Shown here piece by piece: positions 25,096 through 35,100 of a stretch of 64,000 nucleotides of DNA. Numbering within the stretch: position 1 is the first letter of the stretch; each line of letters begins with the position of its first letter. The notes under the pieces were generated by a model that saw only the letters and a list, made by a program, of their open reading frames with translations, was not told where the DNA came from and made no database searches. The stretch is from contig CAVTJP010000002.1 in assembly GCA_963735085.1 (NCBI GenBank), positions 868,001-932,000 of the forward strand, read 5' to 3'. Position numbers and translations under genes: made by a program. The stretch comes from DATJGR01 sp963735085. GTDB lineage: Bacteria; Pseudomonadota; Gammaproteobacteria; Pseudomonadales; Azotimanducaceae.

Positions 25096-25899
25096 ATGAA
25101 CCCAGCGTACCCGGGTCTCGCCGCCGCCGCGTTCTACTTCATCGGCGCATTCACTCAGATCAACGCTCTCGCCCGCAAAGCCCCCGTGCGTAGGCGTCGA
25201 TTGCTGTGGTTAACGACGCCAGGGATCGTGCTGCACGCGCTGACCGCATACTTGGTGCTGCACCAACCCGACGGCATCAACATCGGCATTCCAGCGGTTG
25301 CCTCGCTGATCGGATTTACGCTGGTGCTGTTCGTCTATGTCGGCTCGCTCTGGCAGCCGCTGGAAAACCTGTTCGTCATGGTGCTACCGCTTGGTGCGTT
25401 GTCGGTCGTGAGTTCAATCACATCGAACGGACCGGTCATCCCCAGTGCAGCCATCGGCGACGGACTGCTCGCGCACATTCTGATATCGATCCTCGCTTAC
25501 ACGGTGCTGGCAATGGCTGCCTGCCAATCGATCATCCTCGCATTCCAGGAACGATCGCTGCGGCAAAAGAGTTCAATCGGATTCGTACGCCTGCTGCCGC
25601 CGCTGCAGACGATGGAAACCTTGTTGTTCCAACTGCTCTGGGTCGGTCTCATTGCGCTGACGTTGGCCATCGGCAGCGGCTTTCTGTTTCTGACCAACGT
25701 ATTCGCCAAGTCGGTCGCCTCGCACATGATCCTGGCGACGGCCTCCTGGGTGGTGTTCGCGGGGTTGCTCGCGGGACGCTATGCGTTCGGCTGGCGCAGC
25801 ACGGTGGCGACCCGCGCCACACTCGTCGGATTCACGCTGCTCTTGTTCGCCTACATCGGCAGTAAGCTCGTGATCGAGATTCTGCTCGGTAGACACTGA
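25096..25899 (+). CDS. CcsA/YpjD-type membrane protein (cytochrome c assembly family)
   Basis: Integral membrane protein of 267 aa with about eight hydrophobic segments. The core (GDGLLAHILISILAYTVLAMAACQSIILAFQERSLR ... GSGFLFLTNVFAKSVASHMILATASWVVFAGLLAGRYAFGWR) matches the CcsA/YpjD/CorE family of heme-handling membrane proteins, with conserved histidines in LAHI and SHMI. It is next to ffh in many gammaproteobacteria and overlaps the following CorC-family start by one base. Exact function is unproven; heme or c-type cytochrome maturation is a family-level inference. Confidence 0.8.
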   Translation: MNPAYPGLAAAAFYFIGAFTQINALARKAPVRRRRLLWLTTPGIVLHALTAYLVLHQPDGINIGIPAVASLIGFTLVLFVYVGSLWQPLENLFVMVLPLGALSVVSSITSNGPVIPSAAIGDGLLAHILISILAYTVLAMAACQSIILAFQERSLRQKSSIGFVRLLPPLQTMETLLFQLLWVGLIALTLAIGSGFLFLTNVFAKSVASHMILATASWVVFAGLLAGRYAFGWRSTVATRATLVGFTLLLFAYIGSKLVIEILLGRH

Positions 25900-27161
25900 T
25901 GGGCGACGCAGAGTTTCACGTCCCCGTGCTCCTTGGATCGATCGGGATTCTCATCCTGCTATCGGCGTTCTTCTCCGGATCGGAAACCGGGATGATGGCG
26001 TTGAACCGTTACCGGCTCGCGCATCTCGTCAAGGAAGGTCACCCGGGGGCACGCAAAGCGCACCGACTGCTGAGACGGCCCGATCGCTTGCTCGGCGTGA
26101 TTCTGATCGGCAACAACCTCGTCAACAACCTCAGCGCAACGGCCGCTGCACTCATCGGTTTGCAATTGTTTGGTGACACCGGACTCGCGGTCGCGCCCTT
26201 CATCGTCACGTTGATATTTCTGGTCCTTTGCGAGGTGGCGCCGAAGACCATTGCAGCGCGCAATCCGGAGCGCATCGCGTTTCCTGCCGCATTCGTACTG
26301 ACGCCGCTATTGACGCTGATGTATCCGTTCGTCGTGCTGGTGAACGGCATGAGCAATTTCGTCGTGCGGCTATTTGTGCGCAGCGGCGACCTCCCCGGCG
26401 AAGACCACCTAAATATGGCGGAGCTGCGCACGATGCTGCGCGAAGGCGCGCGTATTCCGAAGCGCCGCCGCGACATGCTGATCCGCATCGTCGATCTGGA
26501 AACCGTCTGCGTAGACGACATCATGGTGCCCCGCAGTGAGATCGTCGGCATCGACATCGAGAGTCCGATCTCAGACATCATCGTGCAGATCTCATCGAGT
26601 CAGCACACGCGGTTGCCCGTTTACAAAGAGAACATCAACAACGTCATCGGCATGCTGCACCTGCGTCGCACCGTCAGGTTCATTCAGCAGGGCAGCTTCA
26701 CGAAGACCGAACTGCTGCAGTTGACGCGCGAACCTTACTTCATCCCGGAAGGTACCGCGCTGCACACGCAACTGCTCAATTTTCAGAAGCAGAAACGCCG
26801 AATTGCGCTGGTCGTGGACGAGTACGGCGACATTCAGGGCATCGTCGCACTGGAGGATATCCTCGAGGAAATCGTCGGCGAGTTCACCACCGACTTCTCG
26901 TCAACCATGCCGGAGATCCATCCGCAAGCGGATGGATCGTTCTTCATCGACGGCACCGCGCTGATTCGCGACATCAACCGCTCACTCGGCTGGCATCTGC
27001 CGATAGACGGTCCGCGCACGCTGAACGGCCTGATTCTCGAACATCTCGAGTTCATTCCGGAGACCAATCTGTGCATGCGGATCGGCGACTACCTGTTCGA
27101 GACGTTGCAGATCAAGGACAACATGATCATCAACGTCAAGATACAGGTACTCGGCGACTGA
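25899..27161 (+). CDS. CNNM/CorC-HlyC family membrane protein with CBS pair
   Basis: 420 aa. N-terminal DUF21/CNNM membrane domain (FSGSETGMMALNRYRLAHLVKEGHPGARKAHRLL and several spans, residues 8-170), a tandem CBS module (VCVDDIMVPRSEIVGID ... RIALVVDEYGDIQGIVALEDILEEIVGEF) and a C-terminal CorC_HlyC FAD-fold-like domain. Family members are linked to magnesium and cobalt efflux or resistance. Similar to E. coli YfjD, also beside the ccsA-like gene. Confidence 0.9.
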   Translation: MGDAEFHVPVLLGSIGILILLSAFFSGSETGMMALNRYRLAHLVKEGHPGARKAHRLLRRPDRLLGVILIGNNLVNNLSATAAALIGLQLFGDTGLAVAPFIVTLIFLVLCEVAPKTIAARNPERIAFPAAFVLTPLLTLMYPFVVLVNGMSNFVVRLFVRSGDLPGEDHLNMAELRTMLREGARIPKRRRDMLIRIVDLETVCVDDIMVPRSEIVGIDIESPISDIIVQISSSQHTRLPVYKENINNVIGMLHLRRTVRFIQQGSFTKTELLQLTREPYFIPEGTALHTQLLNFQKQKRRIALVVDEYGDIQGIVALEDILEEIVGEFTTDFSSTMPEIHPQADGSFFIDGTALIRDINRSLGWHLPIDGPRTLNGLILEHLEFIPETNLCMRIGDYLFETLQIKDNMIINVKIQVLGD

Positions 27162-27201
27162 TCCTCGAACGGCTCGTTAACAGGAGGCTTTGAGCATCCT
27201 G

Positions 27202-28983
27202 TCAACGATCTGCCCAGCGTCGGTTCATCGCCGAGACGATCGCCGTCAGAGACGCGGTGATCGTGTTGGCCGACACACCGATGCCGTAGATACGCCCCTG
27301 CGCGCCATCGTCGATCGCCAGCAGGCAGATCGCTTGCGCGTCCTTACCCGTCGACATCGCGTGCTCGTGGTAATCGATGATGTTCAGCGGCTCGTTCAGC
27401 GCGTTGACCAGACCGTTGACGAACGCCTCGATCGGACCAGAGCCTTCACCTGAAATCGTCACCATCTGCTCAGAGGCTTCGATAACCGCGTTGCAGCGCT
27501 GCGCGCCCGCCGCGCCATGCTGCAGATCGTATTCGACAAGGCGGTACGGCCCCGTATCGGTCTGATACATCTCGATCAGCGCCTTCATGATTTCGTCAGG
27601 CTTGACCTCGCGGTCGAGTCGCTCGGTCAGCGCCTGTACCGATTTACTGAACTGCGCGAGCATCTCCCGCGGCAGGTTGATGCCGAAGAATTCCTCGAGT
27701 ATGAAGCCGACGCCGCCTTTGCCCGACTGGCTGTTCACCCGCACCGTCTCTTTGTACGAGGAACCTACATCTGCTGGATCGATCGGCAGATAAGGCACTT
27801 CCCAGTGATCTGCGTCGACCAGCGCCATGCCTTTACGGATCGCGTCCTGGTGCGATCCCGAAAATGCCGTGAACACCAGTTCGCCGGCGTATGGATGGCG
27901 TTCGTGTACCGGCAATTTGTTGATCGTCTCGACGGTTTCTTTGACGCGACGCATCTGTCGGAAGTCCAGCTCCGGATCCACGCCCTGCGAGAACATATTC
28001 ATCGCCATCGTCACGAGATCGCAGTTGCCGGTACGCTCGCCGTTACCGAACAGAGTGCCTTCGACCCGTTGAGCACCAGCCATCAACGCGAGTTCGGTGG
28101 CGGCAATGCCGGTTCCGCGATCGTTATGCGTATGCAGACTGACGATGATGCTGTCGCGCTGCGGGAAATTGCGGATGAACCATTCGATCTGATCCGCATA
28201 GACGTTCGGCGTCGCCATCTCCACTGTCGACGGCAGATTGATGATGATCGGCTTGGCTGAAGTCGCGCCCCACTCCGCCGCGACCGCTGCGCAGATGTCC
28301 ACCGCGAAATCGAGTTCGGTACCCGTGAAGCTCTCCGGCGAATATTCGAACGTGATGTTGGTATCGGGCAACGCGCGCAATGCGTTCTTCACCATGTGCG
28401 TGCCCTGCACCGCCAGATCGATGATGCCGCTGCGGTCGAGGCCGAAAACCACCCGGCGCTGCAGCGTGGATGTCGAGTTGTACAGATGAAACACCGCATT
28501 GCGCGTCCCGGCCAGCGCCTCGACGGTGCGTTCGATCAGTTCGCTACGCGCCTGGCACAACACCTGAATGGTCACATGCGGCGGGATGCGGTCTTCGTCG
28601 ATGATGCGTCGAATGAAATCGAAATCGGGCTGCGATGCGGCCGGAAAACCCACTTCGATTTCGGCGAAGCCGACCTCGAGCAGCAAATCCCACATCGCGA
28701 GCTTTTCGTCGACGTCCATCGGATCGACCAGCGCCTGATTGCCGTCGCGCAGATCGACGCTGCACCAGCGCGGCGCGCGCGTGATCGCATTGTTGGGCCA
28801 TCGACGATCTTTCAGATCAATCGGCGCAAAGGCTCGATACTTCTGGAACGGCATCGCCCCGCGGGCGTTGCCGGCGCTTCCTTGTTCGCTGCCGATGCCG
28901 CTGGCCCGGCCTTGTTTGCCGCCGCTGCCCTGCTCGCTAGCGCCGGACTGCTTGCTGAATGTCTGCTGCTCGCTCTCGCTCAT
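27202..28983 (-). CDS. leuA: 2-isopropylmalate synthase
   Basis: First committed enzyme of leucine synthesis. The ATG at 28983 has GAGG with good spacing and gives 593 aa. Residues 1-43 are a low-complexity Gly/Ser/Gln-rich extension (SEQGSGGKQG, SEQGSAGNARG) seldom seen in the family; the enzyme proper begins near MPFQKYRAF (residue 44), leaving about 550 aa as in Pseudomonas LeuA. TIM-barrel motifs SVDLRDGNQALVDPMD, SLHTHNDRGTGIAA and NGERTGNCDLVTMAMN are intact, as is the C-terminal allosteric domain for leucine feedback. A Leu-rich leader peptide lies upstream. Confidence 0.95.
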   Translation of the reverse strand: MSESEQQTFSKQSGASEQGSGGKQGRASGIGSEQGSAGNARGAMPFQKYRAFAPIDLKDRRWPNNAITRAPRWCSVDLRDGNQALVDPMDVDEKLAMWDLLLEVGFAEIEVGFPAASQPDFDFIRRIIDEDRIPPHVTIQVLCQARSELIERTVEALAGTRNAVFHLYNSTSTLQRRVVFGLDRSGIIDLAVQGTHMVKNALRALPDTNITFEYSPESFTGTELDFAVDICAAVAAEWGATSAKPIIINLPSTVEMATPNVYADQIEWFIRNFPQRDSIIVSLHTHNDRGTGIAATELALMAGAQRVEGTLFGNGERTGNCDLVTMAMNMFSQGVDPELDFRQMRRVKETVETINKLPVHERHPYAGELVFTAFSGSHQDAIRKGMALVDADHWEVPYLPIDPADVGSSYKETVRVNSQSGKGGVGFILEEFFGINLPREMLAQFSKSVQALTERLDREVKPDEIMKALIEMYQTDTGPYRLVEYDLQHGAAGAQRCNAVIEASEQMVTISGEGSGPIEAFVNGLVNALNEPLNIIDYHEHAMSTGKDAQAICLLAIDDGAQGRIYGIGVSANTITASLTAIVSAMNRRWADR

Positions 28984-29055
28984 GGCGAAACCTCGTGCGT
29001 GAATACGGTGAGTCGGGGAAATGGGGTGGGCGTGCGCCCTGATCGGGGGGTAATA

Positions 29056-29070
29056 GCCGGCTAGGCCGGC
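29056..29070 (-). promoter_or_regulatory. Palindrome over the leuA leader peptide stop codon
   Basis: GCCGGC-CTA-GCCGGC on the leuA strand, with the leader stop TAG inside its loop. No U-run follows; instead a C-rich stretch (ACCCCCCGATC, then CGCCCACCCCATTTCCCC) leads to leuA. It could be a translation-sensitive hairpin; a classic intrinsic attenuator was not found. Confidence 0.45.
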
Positions 29071-29150
29071 AGTCGCAGCAGAGCAAGGAGAGCGATATAG
29101 CTTTGATCGACACGGTACACGTTGAGCTGCAGATCGTCTGCCAATAACAT
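29061..29150 (-). CDS. Leucine-rich leader peptide upstream of leuA
   Basis: 29-codon frame starting at ATG 29150 with nine Leu among 29 residues (MLLADDLQL, then IALLALLRLPA), ending in TAG 78 bp before the leuA ATG. The first Leu codons are TTA and TTG, unusual in this GC-rich DNA. The start is five bases after a well-formed -10, so the mRNA would begin at or next to the ATG and be leaderless. By analogy with leu and ilv leaders it probably senses charged tRNA-Leu. Inference; not a characterised gene. Confidence 0.6.
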   Translation of the reverse strand: MLLADDLQLNVYRVDQSYIALLALLRLPA

Positions 29151-29154
29151 CGCG

Positions 29155-29183
29155 ACTATAGCGTTCGGCCTCGGTCTTGCCAA
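29155..29183 (-). promoter_or_regulatory. Sigma-70 promoter for the leuA leader transcript
   Basis: On the minus strand: -35 TTGGCA (complement of 29178-29183), 17-bp spacer, -10 TATAGT (complement of 29155-29160). Near-consensus spacing. Expected start of transcription is around 29148-29150, coinciding with the leader peptide ATG. Confidence 0.75.
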
Positions 29184-29272
29184 GCGCCTAAACAATCTAC
29201 GGCGCGCGATAGCCCACTCGGTACACCGTGAAAGCAGTGCATCGCGACAGGCGCCGCACGCAAACATTCGCG

Positions 29273-30457
29273 TTACTCGAGGCGCACTTTGATCGCAGCG
29301 GCGGCCGTGCGCGCCTTCGTGCGCGCATCGGCAATGTCATGACCGGATGCGAGCGCAACGCCCATGCGCCGTTTACCACGCACCTCGGGCTTACCGAACA
29401 GGCGAATCTGTACCCCGGCCAGGGCCAGCGCCTGATCGAGCCCATCGAACACGACGCGATCGCAGTCGCCTTCGACGAGAATCACCGCCGATGCGCAAGG
29501 ACCGCGCTGTTCGATGGCCGGTACCGGCAGGCCCAGAATTGCGCGCGCGTGCAGCGCGAACTCGGAAAGGTCCTGGCTGATCATCGTCACCATGCCGGTG
29601 TCGTGCGGCCGCGGCGACACCTCGCTGAACCATACGTCATCGCCGCGAACGAAAAATTCGACTCCGAAGATGCCGCAGCCGCCCAGTTCATCGGTCACCA
29701 ACAGTGCGATCCGCTCGCACTCCGCGAGCGCCGCATCGCTCATCGGTTGCGGCTGCCACGACTCGTGATAATCGCCATCGACCTGCCGGTGACCGATCGG
29801 TGCACAGAACGACGTGGCATCGCGCGTTCGCAACGTCAACAACGTAACTTCGTAGTCGAAATCGATGAAACCTTCGACGATCACGGCACCGGTATTTGCG
29901 CGCGATCCCGATTGCGCGTACTGCCACGACGCATCGATGCCATCGGCGTTGTGCACCACCGACTGGCCCTTGCCTGAACTGCTCATCACCGGTTTCACGA
30001 CGCACGGCATGCCGACATCGGCAATCGCGCTGCGAAAGCCATCGAGCGTGTCAGCGAATCGGTAAGCCGATGTCGGTACGCCGAGCGTTTCGGCGGCAAG
30101 ACGACGAATGCCTTCGCGATCCATCGTCAGGCGCGCAGCGCGCGCCGTCGGAATCACGTGCAGGCCGTCACGCTCCATGTCGACGAGCGTTTGCGTGGCG
30201 ATCGCTTCGATCTCGGGCACGACCAGGTGCGGATGCTCAGCCGTGATCACCGCACGCAGCGCCGCGCCGTCGAGCATGTTGATGACGTGGGCGCGATGCG
30301 CCACCTGCATCCCGGGTGCGTTCGCATAGCGGTCCACGGCGATCACTTCGACGCCAAACCGCTGCAGCTCGATCGTCACTTCCTTGCCGAGTTCACCGGA
30401 ACCCAACAGCATCACTCGCTTGGCACCGGGCGTTAGCGGCGTACCCAACGACGTCAT
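29273..30457 (-). CDS. purT: Formate-dependent GAR transformylase (phosphoribosylglycinamide formyltransferase 2)
   Basis: ATP-grasp enzyme formylating GAR with formate in purine synthesis. From ATG 30457 it has 394 aa, the usual length. Visible: N-terminal GSGELGKEVTIELQRFGVEVIAVDRY, ATP-grasp region VVKPVMSSSGKGQSVV, and the magnesium/ATP region GIFGVEFFVRGDDVWFSEVSPRPHDTGMVT. The ATG is chosen over an upstream start at 30559 because the latter would run into the neighbouring gene. Follows the gamma-carbonic-anhydrase-like gene by 10 bp. Confidence 0.97.
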   Translation of the reverse strand: MTSLGTPLTPGAKRVMLLGSGELGKEVTIELQRFGVEVIAVDRYANAPGMQVAHRAHVINMLDGAALRAVITAEHPHLVVPEIEAIATQTLVDMERDGLHVIPTARAARLTMDREGIRRLAAETLGVPTSAYRFADTLDGFRSAIADVGMPCVVKPVMSSSGKGQSVVHNADGIDASWQYAQSGSRANTGAVIVEGFIDFDYEVTLLTLRTRDATSFCAPIGHRQVDGDYHESWQPQPMSDAALAECERIALLVTDELGGCGIFGVEFFVRGDDVWFSEVSPRPHDTGMVTMISQDLSEFALHARAILGLPVPAIEQRGPCASAVILVEGDCDRVVFDGLDQALALAGVQIRLFGKPEVRGKRRMGVALASGHDIADARTKARTAAAAIKVRLE

Positions 30458-30467
30458 CGGAAGCTGC

Positions 30468-31001
30468 TCACCGATCGACGCTGGTCTGGGGTTGCAGATC
30501 GCGTTTGAAACGACGCGCATTTTCGACATAGTGCAGCGCCGACATCCGCAGGCCTTCAATCTGCTGCGGCGTCAGTTCGCGAACCACCTTGCCCGGCGCG
30601 CCGAGCACCATGCTGTTGTCGGGAATATGTTTGCCTTCCGTGATCAGCGCATTGGCGCCGATCAGGCAGTTTTGGCCAATCGTGGCGCCGTTCAGAATCA
30701 CCGAGTTGATGCCGACGAGACTGTTGTCGCCGATCGTGCAGCCATGCAGCATCACCTTGTGACCGATCGTGACGTGGCTACCTATCACCAGTGGACAGCC
30801 CGGATCGGTATGCAGCACCGAGCCATCCTGGACGTTCGAGTTCTCGCCAACCGTGATCAATTCGTTGTCGCCGCGAAGCACCGCGTTGAACCACACGCTC
30901 GCGTTCGATTTCAACAGCACCGCGCCGATCACCACGGCCGAATCGGCAACGTAATAGTCGCCTTCTGCGCGCACGCGTCGTTCGCCAAGTTGATAGATCA
31001 T
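30468..31001 (-). CDS. Gamma-carbonic anhydrase-like hexapeptide-repeat protein (YrdA/PaaY type)
   Basis: 177 aa left-handed beta-helix protein. Hexapeptide repeats run from about residue 20 to 125 (ADSAVVIGAVLLKSNASVWFNAVLRGD, GENSNVQDGSVLH, GSHVTIGHKVMLHGCTIGDNSLVGINSVIL). Zinc-ligand histidines of the gamma-class appear in VLHTD, TIGHKV and LHGC. The ATG at 31001 with GAAAGGGC upstream starts on MIYQLGERRV, the usual N-terminus; a longer upstream frame is not credible. Enzymatic activity of this subfamily is often unproven. Confidence 0.9.
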   Translation of the reverse strand: MIYQLGERRVRAEGDYYVADSAVVIGAVLLKSNASVWFNAVLRGDNELITVGENSNVQDGSVLHTDPGCPLVIGSHVTIGHKVMLHGCTIGDNSLVGINSVILNGATIGQNCLIGANALITEGKHIPDNSMVLGAPGKVVRELTPQQIEGLRMSALHYVENARRFKRDLQPQTSVDR

Positions 31002-31138
31002 GCCCTTTCGCCGCCAACTTGATTGGCGCGCATTGTCGCATTCGAAGCGACGGTCGAGAAAGCCTTCCGCCGCCACGAATTCACACTGGCCGACGAGGCG
31101 CCACCTCGTGCATAGTTGCAGGCAGAGGGTATTCAGCC

Positions 31139-31492
31139 ATGCAGGAACCACGCATTCGCAGATCGCTACCGGCCTTCGACGTGCTGGCGGAACTGGCTCA
31201 GCGCGATCCGGAGGCACTCGAGGCACTGGCCCGATTGCTGACTGACGACATCATCAAGCACGCGCCACGCGCGGCATCGCGTCGGCGCCTCGAAGGGCTC
31301 AAGTTCCGCATCGAAATGGAACGTCGCCGGTCGCCCGACGCGTTGGCCGCTTGTGTGCGGTTATCGCAACTGATGCACCAGTCCCTGTGCGAACTGCACA
31401 ACGCACTGAACGCGCCGGACGGCTTTCGGCCGACACCGCGCGCGACCGGTACGGTGGTGGGATTTCGCCGCGCCGGCGAAGAACACGCATGA
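31139..31492 (+). CDS. DUF3135-like small protein
   Basis: 117 aa, hydrophilic and mostly helical, with FDVLAELAQRDPEALEALARLLTDDII, RRRLEGLKFRIEMERRR and RLSQLMHQSLCELHNAL. These resemble the uncharacterised DUF3135 family of gammaproteobacteria. AGAGGG lies nine bases before the ATG. Divergent from the carbonic-anhydrase-like gene and upstream of a Nudix gene. No function is known to me. Confidence 0.65.
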   Translation: MQEPRIRRSLPAFDVLAELAQRDPEALEALARLLTDDIIKHAPRAASRRRLEGLKFRIEMERRRSPDALAACVRLSQLMHQSLCELHNALNAPDGFRPTPRATGTVVGFRRAGEEHA

Positions 31493-31550
31493 ACCTTCGG
31501 AACCTACCGTTGCCGTCGGGGCCGCGTTTGCGGGCGCTGTTACGATCAGT

Positions 31551-32099
31551 GTGCTCGTGAACTACTGCAGCAGCTGCGGCAGGCCGGTCGAACGGCGAAT
31601 CCCGAGCGGCGATAACCGCGAGCGCTTCGTCTGTGACGGCTGCGGAACGATTCACTACCAGAACCCGAAAATCATCACCGGCTGCCTGCCGGTGCATCAG
31701 GATCAGGTGTTGCTCTGCCGCCGCGCGATCGCGCCGCGTTTGGGATTCTGGACACTACCGGCCGGCTTTCTCGAAAACGGCGAAACCAGCAGCGAAGGCG
31801 CGATGCGCGAGACGCGCGAAGAAGCGTGCGCCAACGTTGCGATCGAGGGCCTTTACACTGTGTTCAGCCTGCCGCACATCTCGCAGGTGTATATGTTCTT
31901 TCGCGCCAACCTGCTCGATCTGGACTTCCGTCCCGGTTGGGAATCAACTGACGTTCGGCTGTTCGCTGAATCCGACATTCCGTGGGATGAACTCGCATTC
32001 CCGGTGATCCGCGATACGCTGCAGCACTATTTTCGGGATCGCAGCGGCGGAGTCTTTCCGGTGCGGGTCGGCGACATCATCTACGCGAAGCCACCCTGA
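31551..32099 (+). CDS. Zinc-ribbon Nudix hydrolase
   Basis: 182 aa. An N-terminal zinc ribbon (Cys6, Cys9, Cys28, Cys31) is followed by a Nudix domain whose box is complete: residues 72-92, G-F-L-E-N-G-E-T...R-E-T-R-E-E-A. The start is GTG (31551) or the second GTG two codons on. Family members hydrolyse nucleoside diphosphate-linked molecules, and the zinc-ribbon type resembles ADP-ribose or NADH pyrophosphatases; the substrate cannot be told. Convergent with purL. Confidence 0.9.
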   Translation: MLVNYCSSCGRPVERRIPSGDNRERFVCDGCGTIHYQNPKIITGCLPVHQDQVLLCRRAIAPRLGFWTLPAGFLENGETSSEGAMRETREEACANVAIEGLYTVFSLPHISQVYMFFRANLLDLDFRPGWESTDVRLFAESDIPWDELAFPVIRDTLQHYFRDRSGGVFPVRVGDIIYAKPP

Positions 32100-32111
32100 C
32101 GATCGAGGCGG

Positions 32112-35100
32112 TCAGCCGAGCGCCACCCGCGCGTTTCTGAACAACCGCAGCCACGGGCCGTCTTCACTCCACTCGTCCGGGTGCCATGAATTGTTGATCG
32201 TCCGGAACACGCGCTCGGGATGCGGCATCACCGCCAGCACACGGCCGTCTTCATTGACGACTCCGGCGATTCCGTCCACCGCGCCATTCGGGTTCGCCGG
32301 ATAGCGGTTGGCAACTCGATGATGGTTGTCGACGAATTGCAGCGCAACGCGATGATCGCGCCTCAATCGCGCCAGACTGTCCGTATCATCGAACTCAGCG
32401 CGGCCCTCGCCGTGCGCCACCGCAATCGGCAACACGGAACCGGCCATGCCGTCGAGCCACGGCGAGTTCACCCGGTTGATACGCACAAGGCTTGCGCGTG
32501 CTTCGAACTGTTCCGATCGATTGCGCACGAAACGCGGCCAATGCTGGGCGCCCGGAATCAATTCCTTCAGTTGCGCGAACATCTGGCAACCGTTGCACAC
32601 GCCGAGACTCAACGTATCCCGGACGAAAAATGCGGCAAATGCGTCGCGGATGTGCTCGTGGTACAGAATCGATTTCGCCCAGCCGCCACCACCACCGAGA
32701 ACGTCGCCGTACGAAAAGCCACCGCAGACTACGAGCGCGTTGAATTCATCCAGCGTACGTCGCCCGGCCAGCAGATCACTCATGTGTACGTCGAACGGAT
32801 CGAAGCCGGCGCGCTCGAATACCGCTGCCATTTCGAGGTGACTGTTGACGCCCTGTTCACGTAATACTGCCACGCGCGGCCGCGCACCTTTATTGATGGA
32901 CGGCGCGTTGGCGTATGGCGCCGCAACGTCGTCGTCGGGCGCGTACGTCAGCGCCACGCTCATTCCCGGATCGTCCGCTGCGATCAGTGCAAACTCTTCG
33001 TCCGCGCATTCCGGATCGTCGCGCAACCGCTGCATCCGGTAACTGGTTTCTGCCCAACGAGCCTGCAATGTCGCGGCGTCGGCCGTCAGCCACACGCGCG
33101 GCCCACTTCGTATGGTTACGCGCCGTCCGGCTTGTGGTGCGCCGATGTCATGTGCGCAATCATCAAGCCCGATCGCAGCAAGACGCTGCCGCACTTCGAC
33201 AACATCGGACTCTGCCACCTGCAGTACCGCACCGAGTTCCTCGGCAAACAGCGGCGCAAGCGCGTCGGCCTCGGACGTCACGTTCAGCACCGACAGGTCC
33301 AAGTCGACACCGCAACGTCCGGCGAACGCCATCTCGAGCGCGCTGACGATCAACCCGCCGTCGGAGCGGTCGTGATACGCGAGGATCGTTGAAGTCCGCA
33401 GCAAATCCTGGATCACCCGAAAGAACCCGGCCAGCGCGGCGGCATCGTCGACGTCCGGGCAGTCGTCGCCGAGTTGGCGGTACGTCTGTGCGAGCGCGCT
33501 GCCACCAAGTCGGTTCGCGCCGCGGCCGAGATCGATCAACAACAATCGGGTCGCCGAATGGCTTCCCGAACCCGTGTCACGCTCGCGGTCGAGGCGCAAT
33601 ACCGGCGTTGCCACGCTGCGCACGTCGGGCACGGGCGCGAACGCGGATACGATCAACGTCACCGGCGCGGTGACGGTGTGCTCGCCGCTGCCGTCGCGCC
33701 ACTGCGTATGCATCGACAGGCTGTCCTTGCCGACTGGAATCGCAATGCCGAGCGCCGGACACAACGTAAGACCCACCGCCGCTACCGCATCGAACAGCGC
33801 CTGATCTTCGTGCTCATGACCGGCCGCCGCCATCCAGTTCGCGGACAATACGACGCGCGACAAATCTGCCACCTCCACCGACGCTAGATTCGTCAGCGCT
33901 TCGGCGACCGCCATGCGCGCCGAGGCTGCAGGATCGATCAACGCGAGCGGCGAGCGTTCGCCCATCGCCATTGCCTCACCTTGCAAGGTCTTGAAGCCGA
34001 GCGACGTTACCGCCGCATCGGCAACCGGTACCTGCCACGGTCCCACCATCTGGTCGCGCACCACAAAGCCGGTAATGCTGCGGTCGCCGATTGTGATGAG
34101 AAACTGCTTCGAGCCGACCGACGGGAAACGCAATACGCGATCTAGCGCGTCGGCGAGTGTTACGTTCGCCAGTTGCAGCGGCAACGCCGGTAGCGCACGG
34201 CGCGCAAACGAACGTTGCAGTTTCGGTACTCTGGCGAACAGCACATCCATCGGTAGATCAACGGGTCGGTTGTCGAATGCAGCGTCCTCGACAACCAGGC
34301 GCGGCTCACGCGTCGCATCGCCAACAATCGCAAACGGGCAGCGCTCACGCTCGCAGATCGCCTCGAACGTCGCCAGATCGCCTTGACCAACTGCCAGGAC
34401 ATAGCGCTCCTGCGCCTCGTTGCACCAGATCTCCAGCGGCGCAAGCCCGGGATCGGCACTTGGCACGCGGCGTATCTCGAAACGGCCGCCCAGTCCCGCG
34501 TCCTTGGCCAGTTCGGGCAGCGCGTTCGACAGCCCGCCTGCGCCCACATCGTGGATGCGCCGGATCGGATTCGCCGCACCCAGCGCCACGCACGCATCGA
34601 TCACTTCCTGACAGCGGCGCTGCATTTCGGCGTTGTCGCGCTGCACCGATGCGAAATCGAGGTTCGAATCGCTCTGGCCGGATGCCATCGAAGACGCCGC
34701 ACCGCCGCCAAGGCCGATCAACATCGACGGTCCACCGAGCACCACCAGTCGCGTGACGCCGGTAAACGGCACGGGGCTCACGTGCTCACCGCGCACCGTG
34801 CCGATGCCGCCGGCAACCATCACCGGCTTGTGGTAGCCGCGCACCCTGGACAGATCGTTGGGGTTCGCGGCGTACTCGAACGTACGGAAATAGCCCGTCA
34901 GCGCCGGCCGGCCGAATTCGTTGTTGAACGCAGCGGCGCCGATTGGCCCCTCCAGCATGATGTCGAGTGCCGAGACGATACGATCTGGTTTGCCGGTGGC
35001 GATTTCCCACGGTTGCGCGTCACCAGGAATATTCAGATGCGAGGTTGTGAATCCGACAAGTCCCGCTTTTGGTTTCGAGCCACGGCCGACCGCGCCTTCG

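Noticed and set aside
29040..29150. Intrinsic attenuator terminator before leuA
   Set aside because: No stem followed by a U-run was found on the leuA strand; only a short GC palindrome and C-rich RNA.
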